Program-made: the position numbers and the translations under genes
Assembly: GCF_004193775.1 (NCBI RefSeq)
Contig: NC_041007.1
Span: 22,589,501-22,653,500, forward strand
Direction of reading: 5' to 3'
From: Glycine soja
Taxonomy: Eukaryota > Streptophyta > Magnoliopsida > Fabales > Fabaceae
DNA: 64,000 nucleotides
The notes under the pieces: model-generated
What the model saw: the letters and a program-made list of their open reading frames with translations, nothing else
Databases searched by the model: none
What the model was told of the DNA's origin: nothing
Part shown: one piece after another, positions 11,810 through 23,709 of the stretch
How the letters are laid out: the number at the start of each line of letters is the position of its first letter
How positions within the stretch are numbered: position 1 is the first letter of the stretch

Positions 11810-11957
11810 AATAGGTTTACATTAATATTCTAATATATTTATGTTAACGTATGTTTACGTTAATATATATTGAATATACTTACGTTGATATAATTATGTT
11901 TAATGTTTTTAATTTTTACGTTAATGTTTTAATATAATTGATGTTTCTAAGGTTTAC

Positions 11958-11990
<33 letters not shown>

Positions 11991-11992
11991 CA
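10983..11992 (+). repeat. B 5' LTR, first part
   Basis: Begins TGTAACAGTCGTCACTTTAC, matching 43158 onward. The match continues to about 11175. The 3' LTR then lacks about 570 bp present here, so one copy has gained or lost sequence. TA and TG/TA microsatellites lie at 11764-11808 and 11958-11990. C is inserted after 11992. The open frame at 11051-11251 is not supported as a gene. Confidence 0.85.
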
Positions 11993-12974
11993 TGATGTAA
12001 GCTTCATTGGAGCTTGTAGGCCTAAGATCTTCTTCATCAATGGATTTCTTTGTTTCTTGAAAGATGAATGGCAGCGGAATGGAGAAGGAAGAGAGAGAGG
12101 AGACGCCACTTCAAGGAGAAGATGAGTCTAGAAGAAGCTCACCACCATAGGAGACTATGGATAAGAGTTTGGAGGAAGAAAGAGATGAATGAAGGGAGAG
12201 GGAGAGAAGAACACAAAATTTTGTGCTCTAAGAGAGCTCTGAAATCTGAAGTTTAATTTTCAAATGATCAAAGTTTCAAAAATGCACACACATAGCCTCT
12301 ATTTATAGCTTAAGTGTCACACAAAATTGGAGGAAAATTTGAATTTCTATTGAAATTTCACTTGAATTTGAAATTGAATTTGTGGAGCCAAATTTTGGAG
12401 CAAAAATTTCACTAATTATGATTAGTGAATTTCAGATATGGTTCAGCCCACTAATCTAAGATCAAGTCCAAGATTCTCCACTAAGTGTGCTTAAGTGTCA
12501 TGAAGCATGTAAAGCATGAAGGACATGCACAAAGTGTGACTAAATGATGTGGCAATGGGGTGTAGCAAGCAAATGCTCACTTCCCCCTCTAAAATTTAAT
12601 TGGATTGGGCTTCTACCAATTCAATTAAATTTATTTTCCAACACACACATCAAATATTCACTTAGTGCATGTGAAATTACAAAACTATCTCTAATACAAA
12701 AACTAGTCTAGGTGCCCTAAAATACAAGGGCTGAAAAATCCTATATTTCTAGGGTACCCTACCTACATTATGAAACCCTAAATACAAGGACCAAATATAA
12801 TGACATCCTAATCTAATATGTACAAAGATAATTGGACCCAACCTTGGCCCACGGGCTCAGAAATCTACCCTAAGGTTCATGAGAATCCTAGGGCCTTCTG
12901 CTGTAGCCCAATCCTCTTGGAGCCTCTTGCTCATGGCTCTAGGGACTGGTCCCTTCCTAGGGAGGATTGAATCA
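11993..12974 (-). repeat. C 3' LTR, 982 bp
   Basis: On the minus strand runs from TGATTCAATCC to CTTACATCA. TATA box GCTATAAAT on the minus strand at 12309-12301. The first ~118 bp (12974-12857) encode the last residues of pol. Confidence 0.9.
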
Positions 12975-13300
12975 TCCCCTCCCCCTTGAAGAGGATTTGA
13001 CCTCAAATTTGTTAGTTCCTCCTCCTCAATATCAGCTCCACCTGCAAAAGGAATTAAATTAGAAATGTTAAAAGTGGTGCTGACTCCATACTCTTCTGGG
13101 AGGTCCAACCTATAGGCATTGTTATTGATCCTCTCCAAAACCTGGAAAGGTCCATCCCCTCTAGGGCTAAGCTTGAATTTCCTTTTAGTAGGGAATCTAT
13201 CCTTCCTAAGAAGGAGCCAAACCCAGTCACCCTCATTAAGAATTAGCTTTTTTCTTCCTCTATTGCCTTTAGTTGAATACACCTTTGTTTGGTTCTCTAT
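12857..13300 (-). pseudogene. C integrase C-terminus, extending into the LTR
   Basis: The frame contains the integrase C-terminal GPFQVLERINNNAYRLDLPE block, which is SH3-like in this family, then FNISNLIPFAGG, and ends with a basic tail containing RKGPVPRAMSKRLQEDW. The tail and stop (12859-12857) lie inside the 3' LTR, which starts at 12974. The right LTR encodes the same tail with substitutions at 23590-23709. It continues the integrase core at 13301-13863 after a frame break at about 13300. Confidence 0.8.
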
Positions 13301-13863
13301 TTAGTTCTTAACCCTCTCATGCAACTTCTTTACAAACTTTAACCAAGATTCCCCTTCTTTATGTATAAAAGAAGTGTCTAGTGGAAAGGGAATAAGGTCT
13401 AACGCTGTTAGGGGATTGAACCCATAGACAACATCAAAAGGGGATTGCTTGGTGGTTCTATGAACCCCCCTGTTGTAGGCAAATTTTGCATGAGGAAGAT
13501 ACTCATCCCAAGACTTATGGTTGCCTTTTAGAAGAGCCCTTAAAAGGGTGGATAAAGACCTATTCACTACCTCTGTTTGCCCATCAGTTTGTGGATGACA
13601 AGTGGTAGAGAAAAGAAGTTTAGTTCCTAGCTTAGGCCATAAGGATTTCCAGAAGTGGCTAAGGAACTTAGCATCTCTATCTGACACAATGGTCCTAGGC
13701 AAACCATGGAGTCTCACAACTTCCCTGAAAAAGAGTTTTGAGATGTGGGAAGCATCATCCACCTTGTGGCAGGGTATAAAGTGTGTCATCTTGCTAAACC
13801 TATCCACCACCACAAAGATAGAGTCTACACCTCTTTGGGTTCTAGGAAGCCCAAGGACAAAGT
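13301..13863 (-). pseudogene. C integrase catalytic core, second part
   Basis: Reads on from the 17168-17600 piece after removal of insertion D. Contains [32 protein letters not shown] with the second catalytic aspartate, and [16 protein letters not shown] with the glutamate. These are standard Ty3 integrase motifs. Ends in the KKLHERVKN region before the C-terminal domain. Confidence 0.85.
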
Positions 13864-16800
13864 TGTTGGATCGAGTGGCCTCAGAATAATTAAGAAGGAG
13901 GGTTGAATGAATTATTCCTAAACCTTTAATAATTAAAAATTACTCTTTTAAGGCTTTTACTAAATTGTTAAGAGAATGAGGAGTAGAAGAGAAACTTAAC
14001 AGAAAGTAAAAGCGAAAATTAAATGCACAGCGGAAAGTAAAAGAGTAGGGAAGAAGGAAACAAACACACAAGAGTTTTTATACTGGTTCGGCAACAACCC
14101 GTGCCTACATCCAGTCCCCAAGCGACCTGCGGTCCTTGAGATTTCTTTCAACCTTGTAAAAATCCTTTTACAAGAAAAGATCCACAAGGGATGTACCCTC
14201 CCTTGTCCTTTTTGAACCTAGTGGATGTACCCTCCACTAGAACTGATCCACAAGAGATGTACCCTCTCTTGTTCTCAGTCAAACCCAAGTAGATGTACCC
14301 TCTACTTGTACCACAAAGGATGTACCCTCCAATGTGTTGAGACAAAGATCTCAGGCTGTTAAACCTTTGATACTTTATGAATGGGGATACAAAAGAATTC
14401 TTAGGCGGTTAGTCCTTTGAATACTTTTGTATTAGGGAAAGGGAAGAATAAAAAGAATTCTCAGACTGTGTCGTTTTGAATTCTTTGACAAGGGAGAAGA
14501 GAGACACAAAAGAATTCAGGCGGTTAGTCTTTTGTTCTTTTGTGTCATACCCTAATTTCGTCCGGGGATTATTATTTGATGATATACAACCTTTGATTGG
14601 CCGCTTCGAGATACTTGGCACCCTTTGTTGCACAATATGTGAAGTCCCGAGACGTGCCGAAAATCAAAAGGAAGCAGGCTTACGCGATCCGTGAAAATTC
14701 TGTAAGGTGACGGAAATCGAAAGGAGGTGTTTTTCGCAATCCGTGAGTTTTCGTAACTTCTTCAAAAGCTAAAAAAGAGTAAATACATAATCCGTAAGGA
14801 TTCGTAACCTTGCGGAAGGAAAATAAGTATCGTTACGAAATTCGTAAAGTTTCGTAACGTTACGAAAAAAGAATTACTAAAAAAGGTAAAGGGGGTGCAT
14901 TTAGTAAAAAATGGGGTACAAATAGCAAGAAGGCCCACTTGGGCCTTCCAGATTCTTCCTCCAGAAGGCTGTTGCTTCTGGAGGAAGCAACCTTGTTCGC
15001 CTAGGCGAGCTGAGCTTGCCTGGGCGAGCTGGGTGGCAAGCTCCTCCCCTATTTTGCTATAAATAGGGGGAGGAATGAAGGGAGAAGGGGTTCAGCCTTC
15101 TTGGCACTTCGTATTCTCTTAAATTTGTTGAGGAAAATTGTTTTCGTGAAGAAAATCCAAGCTGAGGCGCTTCCGTAACGTTTTCGTAACATTTCCGTGA
15201 GTAATTACGCAAAGGTTCTCGACCGTTCTTCAACATTCATCGTTCGTTTTTCGTTTTCTTCAGTCTTCAACGGGTAAGTACCTCAAACTGAGCTTTTCAA
15301 TTCATTCTATGTACCCGTGGTGGTCCACATTTTGTTTCATGTATTTTTATTCTCGTTTTCATTCGCTTTCCGTACCCCCTTTTGACGTGCTTCAGTCATT
15401 TATTTAAGTTGCTTCTCGCCTAATCTAAAAATAAAATAAATTCCCACCGATCATTTGAAATGCATCATCCGTTAATTTCTGTTAAAATGAATTCCGACCG
15501 TTCGGTCGTGCCGTAACCACATTGGAAATAAAAAAAGAGGTAAAATAATAATATAATAATAAAAAAATATCTTTTAGTAAAATGAAGCACAAAAATCAAT
15601 CGGACGTTTTCTCTTTGGGATTTCTCATTCTTAATTGAATTGACTAATAACTAAAGCGAAACTAAGGCTAAAATCAATTCGCCAAGTCAAGCTCGTCCAC
15701 CAAAAAAATCACTAAAAAAGGATTTGAAAGTTTTATCTCAGCTTTTTCTTACCAAGTTAAATGGATCATTTTTAAAGGCCCAACACCTTTAAGTGATCAC
15801 CTTTCAAGTAAAAGAATCACTTGATTCACCTTTAAGAAAGAACTACGTAGGTCTGATTTCCTCTCCAAATGAGGGTACGTAGGAGCAAAAGCCTCGCTTT
15901 TGTCGACCTCAAAAAATAAAAAGAAATAAAAGTTAAGGTAACACAATTTCCACAATTCTAAAAAATAGGTTGTTGTCCTTTGAGACAAACGTGAGAGGTG
16001 CTAATACCTTCCTCAAGCGTAAATACAACTCCCGAACTTAGAATTTTCATTTTGACCGGTTTCCTTCGGTTTTCCCAACGTTTTCCACAAATAAACGTTG
16101 GTGGCGACTCCGCGCATCTTTCCTCCTTTGGAAAGCACACCCGTGAGCCTCGCCTTCGCTCGTCCGCGAAAGGGCACGTTGCGACATTTTGGAAAAGGGA
16201 GAAGAGAGACACAAAAAGAATTCAGGTGGTTAGTCCTTGGCGAATTCTTTTTGGCAAAGGGAGAAGAGAATGAAAAGATGAATAGCACAAGTTTTCAAGG
16301 TTTAGAAAACCAGAAAACTTGAGAAAGCTTTTAGTACAAAGAAGAAGAAGAAGAAGTTCAAAGAGATTTCAAGGCTTGTAAAGGATTGATTGGAAAAGCA
16401 AAAAGTATTCAAGATTTTTGAAATGTAAAACAAAGCCTTGCTTTTATAGACTCTCCATGTCTGGTCAAGAAGACCATTCAAAAGAGTTATAACTTTTAGA
16501 AAAACTTAAAACCCATTTGAAAAAGTCAAAACCTTTTTGAAGAGTTACATCTTTTGATTTTTTCAGAAACAGTCACTGGTAATCGATTACCAAATAAGTG
16601 TAATCGATTACACAAAGCTTTTGAGTGAAAGGATGTGACTCTTCACATTTAAATTTTAATTTCAACATTCAAGGGCACTGGTAATCGATTACCAAAACAT
16701 TGTAATCGATTACAACCTTTTGAAAATAATTAGAACGTTGTAAACTCAGTTTGAAAACTTTTTCAAACTCATTTTGCTACTGGTAATCGATTACAACAAT

Positions 16801-17162
16801 ATGGTAATCGATTACCAGAAAGTAAAAACTCTTTGGTAAAGGTTTTGTCAAAAAGCCATGTGCTATTCAAAGTTTTGAAAAAACTTTTTAATACTTATCT
16901 TGATTGAGTCTTTTCTTCATTCTTGAATCTTGAGTCTTGAATCTTGATCTTGATTCTTGAGATCTTGAATCTTGAATCATGATTCTTGATTCTAGGCTTT
17001 CTTCTTGAGTCTTGAATTCTTCTTGATTCTTGAACTCTTGACTTGTTCTTGATTCACTTCAGATGTTCTTTGATCTTTGAGCTTTTTGTTCATCACCTTT
17101 GTCATCATTGTTATCATCAAAACACCTTTGAATCACATTCACCATGAAGTCTTGCTTCTACA
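13864..17162 (-). mobile_element. D: solo LTR inserted in C integrase, itself carrying F
   Basis: Bounded by TG (13864) and CA (17162) and flanked by the perfect 5-bp duplication AAAGT (13859-13863, 17163-17167). Without F it is about 1650 bp and matches solo LTR E (40570-42190) in reverse orientation, both ending in the same TGTAGAAGCAAG / GATCCAACA type sequence. No internal region is present. Six copies of the GTAATCGATTAC palindrome lie at 16578-16816, upstream of a TATA box (TATAAAAG read on the minus strand, 16448-16441). A C/T-rich region with repeats of GATTCTTGAGTCTTGAATC lies at 16900-17050. Confidence 0.92.
14543..16186 (+). mobile_element. F: solo Ogre-like LTR inside D
   Basis: TGTCATACCC...GTTGCGACA, 1644 bp, flanked by the perfect duplication TTTTG (14538-14542, 16187-16191). 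The start and the end resemble the A1 and A2 LTRs. TATA box TATAAATA at 15058-15065 with palindromic TCGCCTAGGCGA (14997-15008) and a near-perfect AGCTTGCC/GGCGAGCT (15013-15030) just upstream. No primer site or internal sequence is attached, as expected for a solo LTR formed by LTR-LTR recombination. It is the innermost and youngest layer of the B-C-D-F nest. Confidence 0.93.
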
Positions 17163-17600
17163 AAAGTCCACACTAATGTCTACCCAAGGTGCAGATGGGA
17201 TGGGTAAGGGTGTGTATAGCCCATGAGGCATCACCCTAGACTTGGCTTGTAAACAAGCCACACACCTAGTGCAATGCTTATGGACATCTTTCTTTATATG
17301 GGGCCAATAAAACTTTTCTTTGAGTAAGACAAGGGTCTTGTCTATCCCAAAGTGGCCCATGAGCCCACCCTCGTGGCTCTCTTTCACAAGTAATTTCCTA
17401 ATGGATCCTTGAGGTATGCAAAGCTTTCCCTCTTTGAACAAATACCCCTCAACCAAATAGAGTCCATCTTGGGCCTTTTTCCCACAACTCTTGTAAATGG
17501 GAGAGAAATGTTCATCTAAAGCATACAAGTCACTAATGTTATCAAATCCTAAAATTTGAGCTCCTAGGGAGCAAAACAATGTGTCTCCTAAAGAGGGCAT
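17163..17600 (-). pseudogene. C integrase zinc-binding domain and start of core
   Basis: Contains the HHCC zinc motif: HEGGLMGHFGIDKT followed by HCTRCVACLQAK. Then PHGLYTPLPIPSAPWVDISV and the first catalytic aspartate at the cut where D entered. Upstream residues (FSPIYKSCGKKAQDGLYLVE) are the usual RNase H to integrase linker. The last residues of the open frame beyond 17162 come from D and are not real. Confidence 0.85.
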
Positions 17601-18221
17601 TAGCTACCACATTTGTTTTTCCCTTTTTGTATTTGATAACATATGGAAATTGCTTTAGGTACTCTACCCATTTTGCATGCCTTTTGTTTAACTTGTTTTG
17701 CCCTCTAATGTACTGAAGTGATTGATGATCACTATGAATGACAAATTCCTTGGAAACAAGGTAATGTTCCCAAGTTTGGAGGGCTTTTATTAAGGCATAG
17801 AGCTCTTTATCATCAGTGGGGTAGTTAAGGGTGGCACTATGAAGTTTTTCACTAAAATAAGCAATCCTTGTAACAATACAACTCCAACTCCTACTCCAGA
17901 GGCATCACATTCTAGCTCAAAAGTTTTAGAAAAGTCAGGAAGAGCTAGAACAAGTGCCTTAGTATGCTTTTCTTTGAGAAAAGCAAAGGCTTGCTCTTGT
18001 TTTTCACCCCATGTAAATGCCACATTCTTCTTCACTAGCTCATTGAGAGGTGATGCAATTGTAGAGAAATTAGGAACGAACCTTCTATAGAAGCTTGCTA
18101 AACCATGGAAGCTCCTAATATCTCCCACATTTTTTGGGGTGGGCCATTCTTGGATGGCCTTGATTTTCTTAGGGTCCACTTGGACCCCATTTTTACCAAC
18201 TACAAACCCAAAGAAATACAC
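17600..18221 (-). pseudogene. C RNase H region
   Basis: Begins with the RT-RNase H linker ([28 protein letters not shown]) and continues through [18 protein letters not shown], the RNase H first catalytic aspartate. After that the frame breaks, and the rest to 17600 can be read only in other frames. It degrades the RNA of RNA-DNA hybrids during reverse transcription in intact relatives. Confidence 0.8.
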
Positions 18222-18812
18222 AAAAGGTACACTTCTCTATATTTGCATAGAGGGTGTTTTTCCTAAGGACTGAATGAACTTGCCTGAGATGTCCTAAGTG
18301 ATCATCTAGGCTCCTGCTGTACACTAAAATATCATCAAAATAAAAAACTACAAATCTACCTATGAAATCCCTTAAGACATGATGCATAAGCCTCATAAAG
18401 GTGCTTGGTGCATTAGTGAGCCCAAAAGGCATCACTAGCCATTCATACAAACCAAACTTGGTCTTGAAAGCAGTTTTCCACTCATCACCCTTTTTCATCC
18501 TGATTTGGTGATAACCACTTTTAAGATCAATTTTTGAAAAGATATTGGCACCATGCAAATGGTGTGTCTATACTTTACAGTGATGTTGTTGATGGCCCTG
18601 CAATCTGTACACATTCTCCACGTACCATCCGTTTTGGGCTCCAACAACACTGGCACAACACATGGGCTTAGGCTCTCTAGGACCCAACCCTTCTCCAACA
18701 ATTCTTTAACCTGAGACTCTATCTCCTTAGTCTCCTGAGGGTTAGTCCTATAGGCTGGCCTATTAGGAAGGCTAGCTCATGGGATTAAATCTATTTGGTG
18801 TTCTATTCCCCT
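18193..18812 (-). pseudogene. C reverse transcriptase
   Basis: First piece (18701-18560) has [23 protein letters not shown] domains 1-2. A frame break with loss of a few residues follows. The second piece (18558-18193) has [20 protein letters not shown], then [19 protein letters not shown], then the catalytic [12 protein letters not shown]. Typical Ty3/gypsy RT. The break makes it non-functional. Confidence 0.88.
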
Positions 18813-19383
18813 TAATGGGGTAGCCCAGGGGGTATCTTTTTGGGAAATATATCACCAAATTCATGTAAGAGTTCTTGGACCTTTAGGGGTAAGGTCTCAA
18901 ATGTATGAATTATGGCAATGCTAAGGGATGTTTCCCTTGATAGGAGAAGGTAGAAAGATTGTTTGAGAAGGAGTGCTCTTTTAATATCACCTTTTGTTGC
19001 AAAATGATTTTCCTTCTTAACAATCTTCTTGGAGGAATCCTTTCCCTCTTTTTCCTTCCCCTTGGCCTTTGAAGACAAGGCCTTACTATCCTTCTTTTTC
19101 TTTTGTTTTTCTAGTTTTTCTTCCTCATCCCTCTTATCTTTCATAGTTAGTTTATCGTTGGCCACCTGTGAAGGTGTTTGAGGATGCAACACAAATTTAG
19201 TGTCAAGATGGGTGAGGGTAATCTCATTAGTTAGGCCATTGTAAATGATCTTCCTATCAAATTGTCATGGCCTTCCTAAAAGAATATGCCCTGCCTCTAT
19301 GGGAACTATATCACAATTAACTTCATCCTTATATGTCCCAATGGAGAAAGGTACCTTCACTTGTTGGTTAACTATCATTTCCC
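18812..19383 (-). pseudogene. C protease to RT linker region
   Basis: Frame 19192-18812 is lysine- and glutamate-rich (EEKLEKQKKKKDSKALSSKA), then ends in LLHEFGDIFPKKIPPGLPH, the conserved phrase just before RT in Ty3 polyproteins. 19384-19193 holds the rest of the protease domain in a shifted frame. Confidence 0.75.
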
Positions 19384-20820
19384 CTAGTTCATTGAGCCAT
19401 TGAAGTTTATAGGGTTTTGGGTGAGGAATGATAGTGAGTTCAACTTGGAAACTAATCTTGTGCTACAACAATTGCAACAAGATCCACTATCCACAATGAG
19501 AGAACAAGTTTTATCTAAAATTTTGCATCTTGTATGAAAGATGTTCTCTCTTTGGGATTGAGATAGATCACAAGATTGACCTCCAAGGAGACTTCTAACC
19601 ATTAGGAGGTCACCTTCTTCATGTGGGTAGACTTCCTCACTAGACTCTTCACCCCTTACTTCATCCTCACTTCCACTAGAGGAAGGGGAAGAAGTAGTCT
19701 CCTCTTGACTACTATAAATGTCTTGACCCCTCATAATCATGGTTTTCTTTGTGGGGCATTGAGAGGCAATGTGACCTCTCCCAAGACATTTGAAGCATTT
19801 AATGTTGCTAGTCCTTTCTTGGGAACTAGTCTTAGGGGTGGATTTCTCTATGGTCTTACCCTTATCTTCCTTGGGTTTTGCTGGTGCAGCCCCCAAAATT
19901 CCTTGGGCTTGGTCCTTCCTTGGATAAGAGTGAAAGCCATAAGATTTTGAAGAAGGCTTTCTTTTAAGTTGTTGCTCCATTCTTATACAAAGTTGGACTA
20001 GCTCATCTAGGTCCCTATATGGAAAGAGTTCAACCTTATCCCTCACTTCCATATTAAGCCCACTAAGGAACCTAGCTATGCTTGTTCTTTCCTCGTCCCT
20101 AAGTCCAGCTCTTAAAAGGAGTAGTTCCATTTGTTGTCTATATTCTTCAACACTCATACTCCCTTGTCTAAGATTTTGGAGCTTGTCCATAAGCTCCCTT
20201 TCATAGTAGGAGGGAATATGCCTCTTCCTAAGGGCACTCTTAAGATCATTCCAATACTTTACTGGAGGATCCCCATGAATCCTTCGTTCCCTAACAAGGG
20301 AAGTCCACCAATGGAGAGCATACCCTTGAAAGCTAAGGGTAGCCAATGGAACTTTTCTCTCTTCACTAATATGATGACAAACAAAGAGTTGTCCAACCTT
20401 CATTTCCCAATCTAAGTATGCCTCAACATTATCTTTTCCATGGAAATATGGGAGGCTAATATTAACCTCTTGAAGCCTTCTATCCTTTTCTCTTCTTTGG
20501 GAGTGATGTTTAGTATGTGAACTATGGCGCCCTCTATAATAGTCGCTAAGTTCTTCACTTAAACTCTTGCAAGAGTCATAACTACTATAGGAGGTATGTT
20601 TTTCTCTTTTCATTTCTTTCATTATTTTTCTTCTTTCTTCCTCTCTTATTTTCTCTCTTTCATCTTGACTTATTTCTTCCACTCATTTTTTACCTTTTTC
20701 TTTTCTCTCTTGTTTTTCTTTCCACAACTTAAGGGATCTCAACTCATCTAATATCTTATAAAAGGGGTCCTTAGGAGTAGAACCCTCACCATTAACACTA
20801 GATGAAGAATGAAGACTCAT
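19384..20820 (-). pseudogene. C gag and start of protease
   Basis: Minus-strand frame of 432 residues from 20682. An in-frame TGA just upstream separates it from the likely true start at 20820 (MSLHSSSSVNGEG). Order: charged N-terminus, retrotransposon gag domain (NISLPYFHGKDNVEAYLDW, YALHWWTSLVRERR, RFLSGLNMEVRDKVELF), one zinc knuckle CFKCLGRGHIASQC, acidic linker, and the protease motif LIVDSGSC. The frame is lost soon after, so gag is nearly whole but pol is not joined to it. The gag style suggests the CRM/Reina chromoviruses. Confidence 0.85.
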
Positions 20821-22717
20821 GTTGGTTCCTAAGTTATGGTTCTTTCTTGTTGGGGGTTTGAAAAAAAAAGGTAAAAGAAAATATGGTTGAAACTAGCCAA
20901 AATAAACACTAAAAGAGGTGTGAAAGATAAGGTAAAAACTAATTGGTAAAAGGCAAGCTATCTAGGCGGTTTGACAATGGAAGGTAAAGGAAATAAGCTA
21001 TGAAAGTAAGCAAGAAATTAAAGTGCAAGAAATGCAAACTAGGCGGATCCTAAGAGTGTTTGGATGACCTCATTTAAGGTTCCCAACAAAACACTCACTA
21101 TCATAAGGGAAAATTGCCTAAAATTATTACACACAAATGGAAGTAGGTTGACCTATTGGAGGCTCCCAACTTACTTCCAATGAAAGGCCTTTTTGTTACA
21201 AAATTTGAAAGCAAAGCAAATTTCCAATTACAAAATTACAAAACAAAAGTACTCAATTGTGGTGGATATTCTCTCTTTGATGTTTCACTCAATTTGGAGT
21301 GCTTCTTAGTCCAATAGCTATTAAGGTGGTTGGCCCCTTGCTTCTTGACTCAAATTCTTCAAGGTATGACACTAATCCTCCTTTCCAATTTCCTATAGGG
21401 AAACTCACAAGCAAGGAAACAAAGAGACAAGTAATAACCAAAGAAAAAAAAAATGAAATGAAAGCTAAAACAATAGAGTTTTAACAAGACAAATTTTCAA
21501 GGATTATTCAACAATTAAAGCAATGAAAAGCACACAAAAGCAAGCTAGGACTCAAAGAGAAACCTATAATGGCTCTAGAGTAGAGTAGAAAAACTAAAAA
21601 AAAAAGACTCAACAAGATTGGTATAAAATAGGCACTTGTTTTGGCACTAATTTTCAATTGAAATTTCAGAACTAAGATTGGTATAAAATAGGCACCAATT
21701 ATAGAACAAATTTCGAGCCAAAACAACAAGCACACTTCCCTTTCACTTTTTTTTTCTGGACACTGATTTTTCTGCCAACTTGTGTGATTTTTTGTATTTT
21801 TTCCTTTAATCCAAATCACTTGGTTATTTTTTTATAATTTGTTTTCAGATGTCTAGAAAATTCAGTAAAACTTTCAGCTAAAAATTCGTAGTGACCAATT
21901 CCCAGTAATCTATACATGTTCGTGTGTTCAAGCTGCCAGCACTAGCGATTTCAACCTAGAAATCAAGAGTAATGTTTATGTTGCTTAAGGCTTGGATAGT
22001 TACAATTTGTGTTTGCTTATGCTCAATTATCTTGAATAACAAAATTCAAGAGAGCTTAAGACTTATTTTGATTCACAAATCCAGCCACAACTCAGCACCA
22101 CAACTCAACTTCATCATAGGCATCATGTAGGAAACTTAGAAAAAAAAAGAGTTCAACAACAAGACTACTTCTAGGAACTGATTTAGAACATGTTATGAAC
22201 TAAATAACATGCATGAATTAGACTCAAAATTCAAAAGATAGGCTAAGAATGACAAGAATACATGAACAAATGTATCTAAAATTCAATCAACAAAATAAAA
22301 ATTCAACACAAACTTAGAACATAATGTGACAATTACTATGACTAAACATGACTCTAAGACAACATGGATTAAGTGATTTACACTTAGATTTTTGTGTTTT
22401 TTTTTCTAATCAATATTTTGGAAGAAAATTTAGATCTAAGGTTCAGCACAAGAATATTATGAATGAAAAATGATAGAACCTAAAATCAACACAAAAACAT
22501 GATTCAAGAGTAGATCTACAAAATTTGAACCATAGAAATGTAAGAACAAGTGTAGATCTAAGATTTAATCGGTTTATTTTTTTGAATCTACTCTAAACAG
22601 CACTAAACCACAAGACAATGAAGGATATACATGGAGAATAAGATGAAGAACAAGGAATTAAAGAGAATTCACAGAACAAAAAGATAGAGGAAGCAAAAGA
22701 ACATCACCCCGATGAAG
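20821..22717 (-). other. C untranslated leader, 1.9 kb
   Basis: AT-rich, no supported ORF in either strand. It lies between the primer site and gag. Long leaders are common in this type of element. Confidence 0.65.
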
Positions 22718-22718
22718 A

Positions 22719-22733
22719 TGCTCTTGATACCAC
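22719..22733 (-). promoter_or_regulatory. C primer-binding site
   Basis: On the minus strand TGGTATCAAGAGC follows the right LTR by one or two bases, resembling the initiator-methionine tRNA site TGGTATCAGAGC with one extra A. Confidence 0.65.
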
Positions 22734-22734
22734 A

Positions 22735-23709
22735 TGATGTAAGCTCCATTGGAGCTTGTAGGCCTAGGATCTTCTTCATCAATGAATTTATTTGCTTCTT
22801 GGAAAATGAATGGCAGCGGAATGGAGAAGGAAGAGAGAGAGGAGATGCCACTTCAAGGAGTAGATGAGTCTAGAAGAAGTTCACCACCATAGGAGACCAT
22901 GGATAAGAGCTTGGAGGAAGAAGGAGATGAATGAAGGGAGAAGGAGAGAAGAGCACAAAATTTTGTGCTCTAAGAGAGCTCTGAAATCTGAAGTTTAATT
23001 TTCAAATGATCAAAGTTTCAAAAATGCACACACATAGCCTCTATTTATAGCCTAAGTGTCACACAAAATTGAAGGAAAATTTGAATTTCTATTGAAATTT
23101 CACTTGAATTTGAAATTAAATTTGTGGAGCCAAAATTTCACTAATTATGATTAGTGAATTTCAGATATGGTTCATCCCACTAATCTAAGATCAAGTCCAA
23201 GATTCTCCACTAAGTGTGCTTAAGTGTCATGAATCATGTAAAGCATGAAGGACATGCACAAAGTGTGACTAAATGATGTGGCAAAGAGGTGTAACAAGCA
23301 AATGCTCACCTCCCCCTCTAAAATTTTATTGGATTGGGCTTCTACCAATTCAATTAAATTTATTTCCCAACACACACATCAAATATTCACTTAGTGCATG
23401 TGAAATTACAAAACTATTCATAATACAAAAACTAGTCTAGGTGCCCTAAAATACAAGGGCTAAAAAATCCTATATTTCTAGGGTACCCTACCTACATTAT
23501 GAAGCCCTGAATACAAGGAACAAATATAATGACATCCTAATCTAATATGTACAAAGATAATTGGACCCAACCTTGGCCCATGGGCTCATAAATCTACCCT
23601 AAGGTTCATGAGAACCCTAGGTCCTTCTTCCGCAGCTCTAGCCCAATCCTCTTGGACCTTTTTGCTCATGCCTCTAGTGACCGGTCCCTTCCTATGGAGG
23701 ATTGCATCA
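22735..23709 (-). repeat. C 5' LTR, 975 bp
   Basis: Matches 11993-12974 throughout with scattered substitutions and a ~13-bp deletion near 23130. TATA box on the minus strand at about 23050-23044. Ends TGATGCAATCC on the minus strand at 23709. Confidence 0.9.

Larger units (their letters stand above)
11993..23709 (-). mobile_element. C: complete minus-strand Ty3/gypsy chromovirus (CRM/Reina-like), interrupted by D
   Basis: Two LTRs (11993-12974, 22735-23709) in the same orientation, each TG...CA, flank a minus-strand gag-protease-RT-RNase H-integrase region. Flanking pentamers are ATACA on the left and ATATA on the right, a one-mismatch target duplication in TA-rich DNA of the 5' LTR of B. 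The primer site next to the right LTR reads TGGTATCAAGAGC on the minus strand. A 1.9-kb leader precedes gag. The pol frame runs into the 3' LTR. The LTRs differ visibly by several percent and one ~13-bp indel, so the insertion is not very recent. Frameshifts make it non-autonomous now. Confidence 0.9.
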
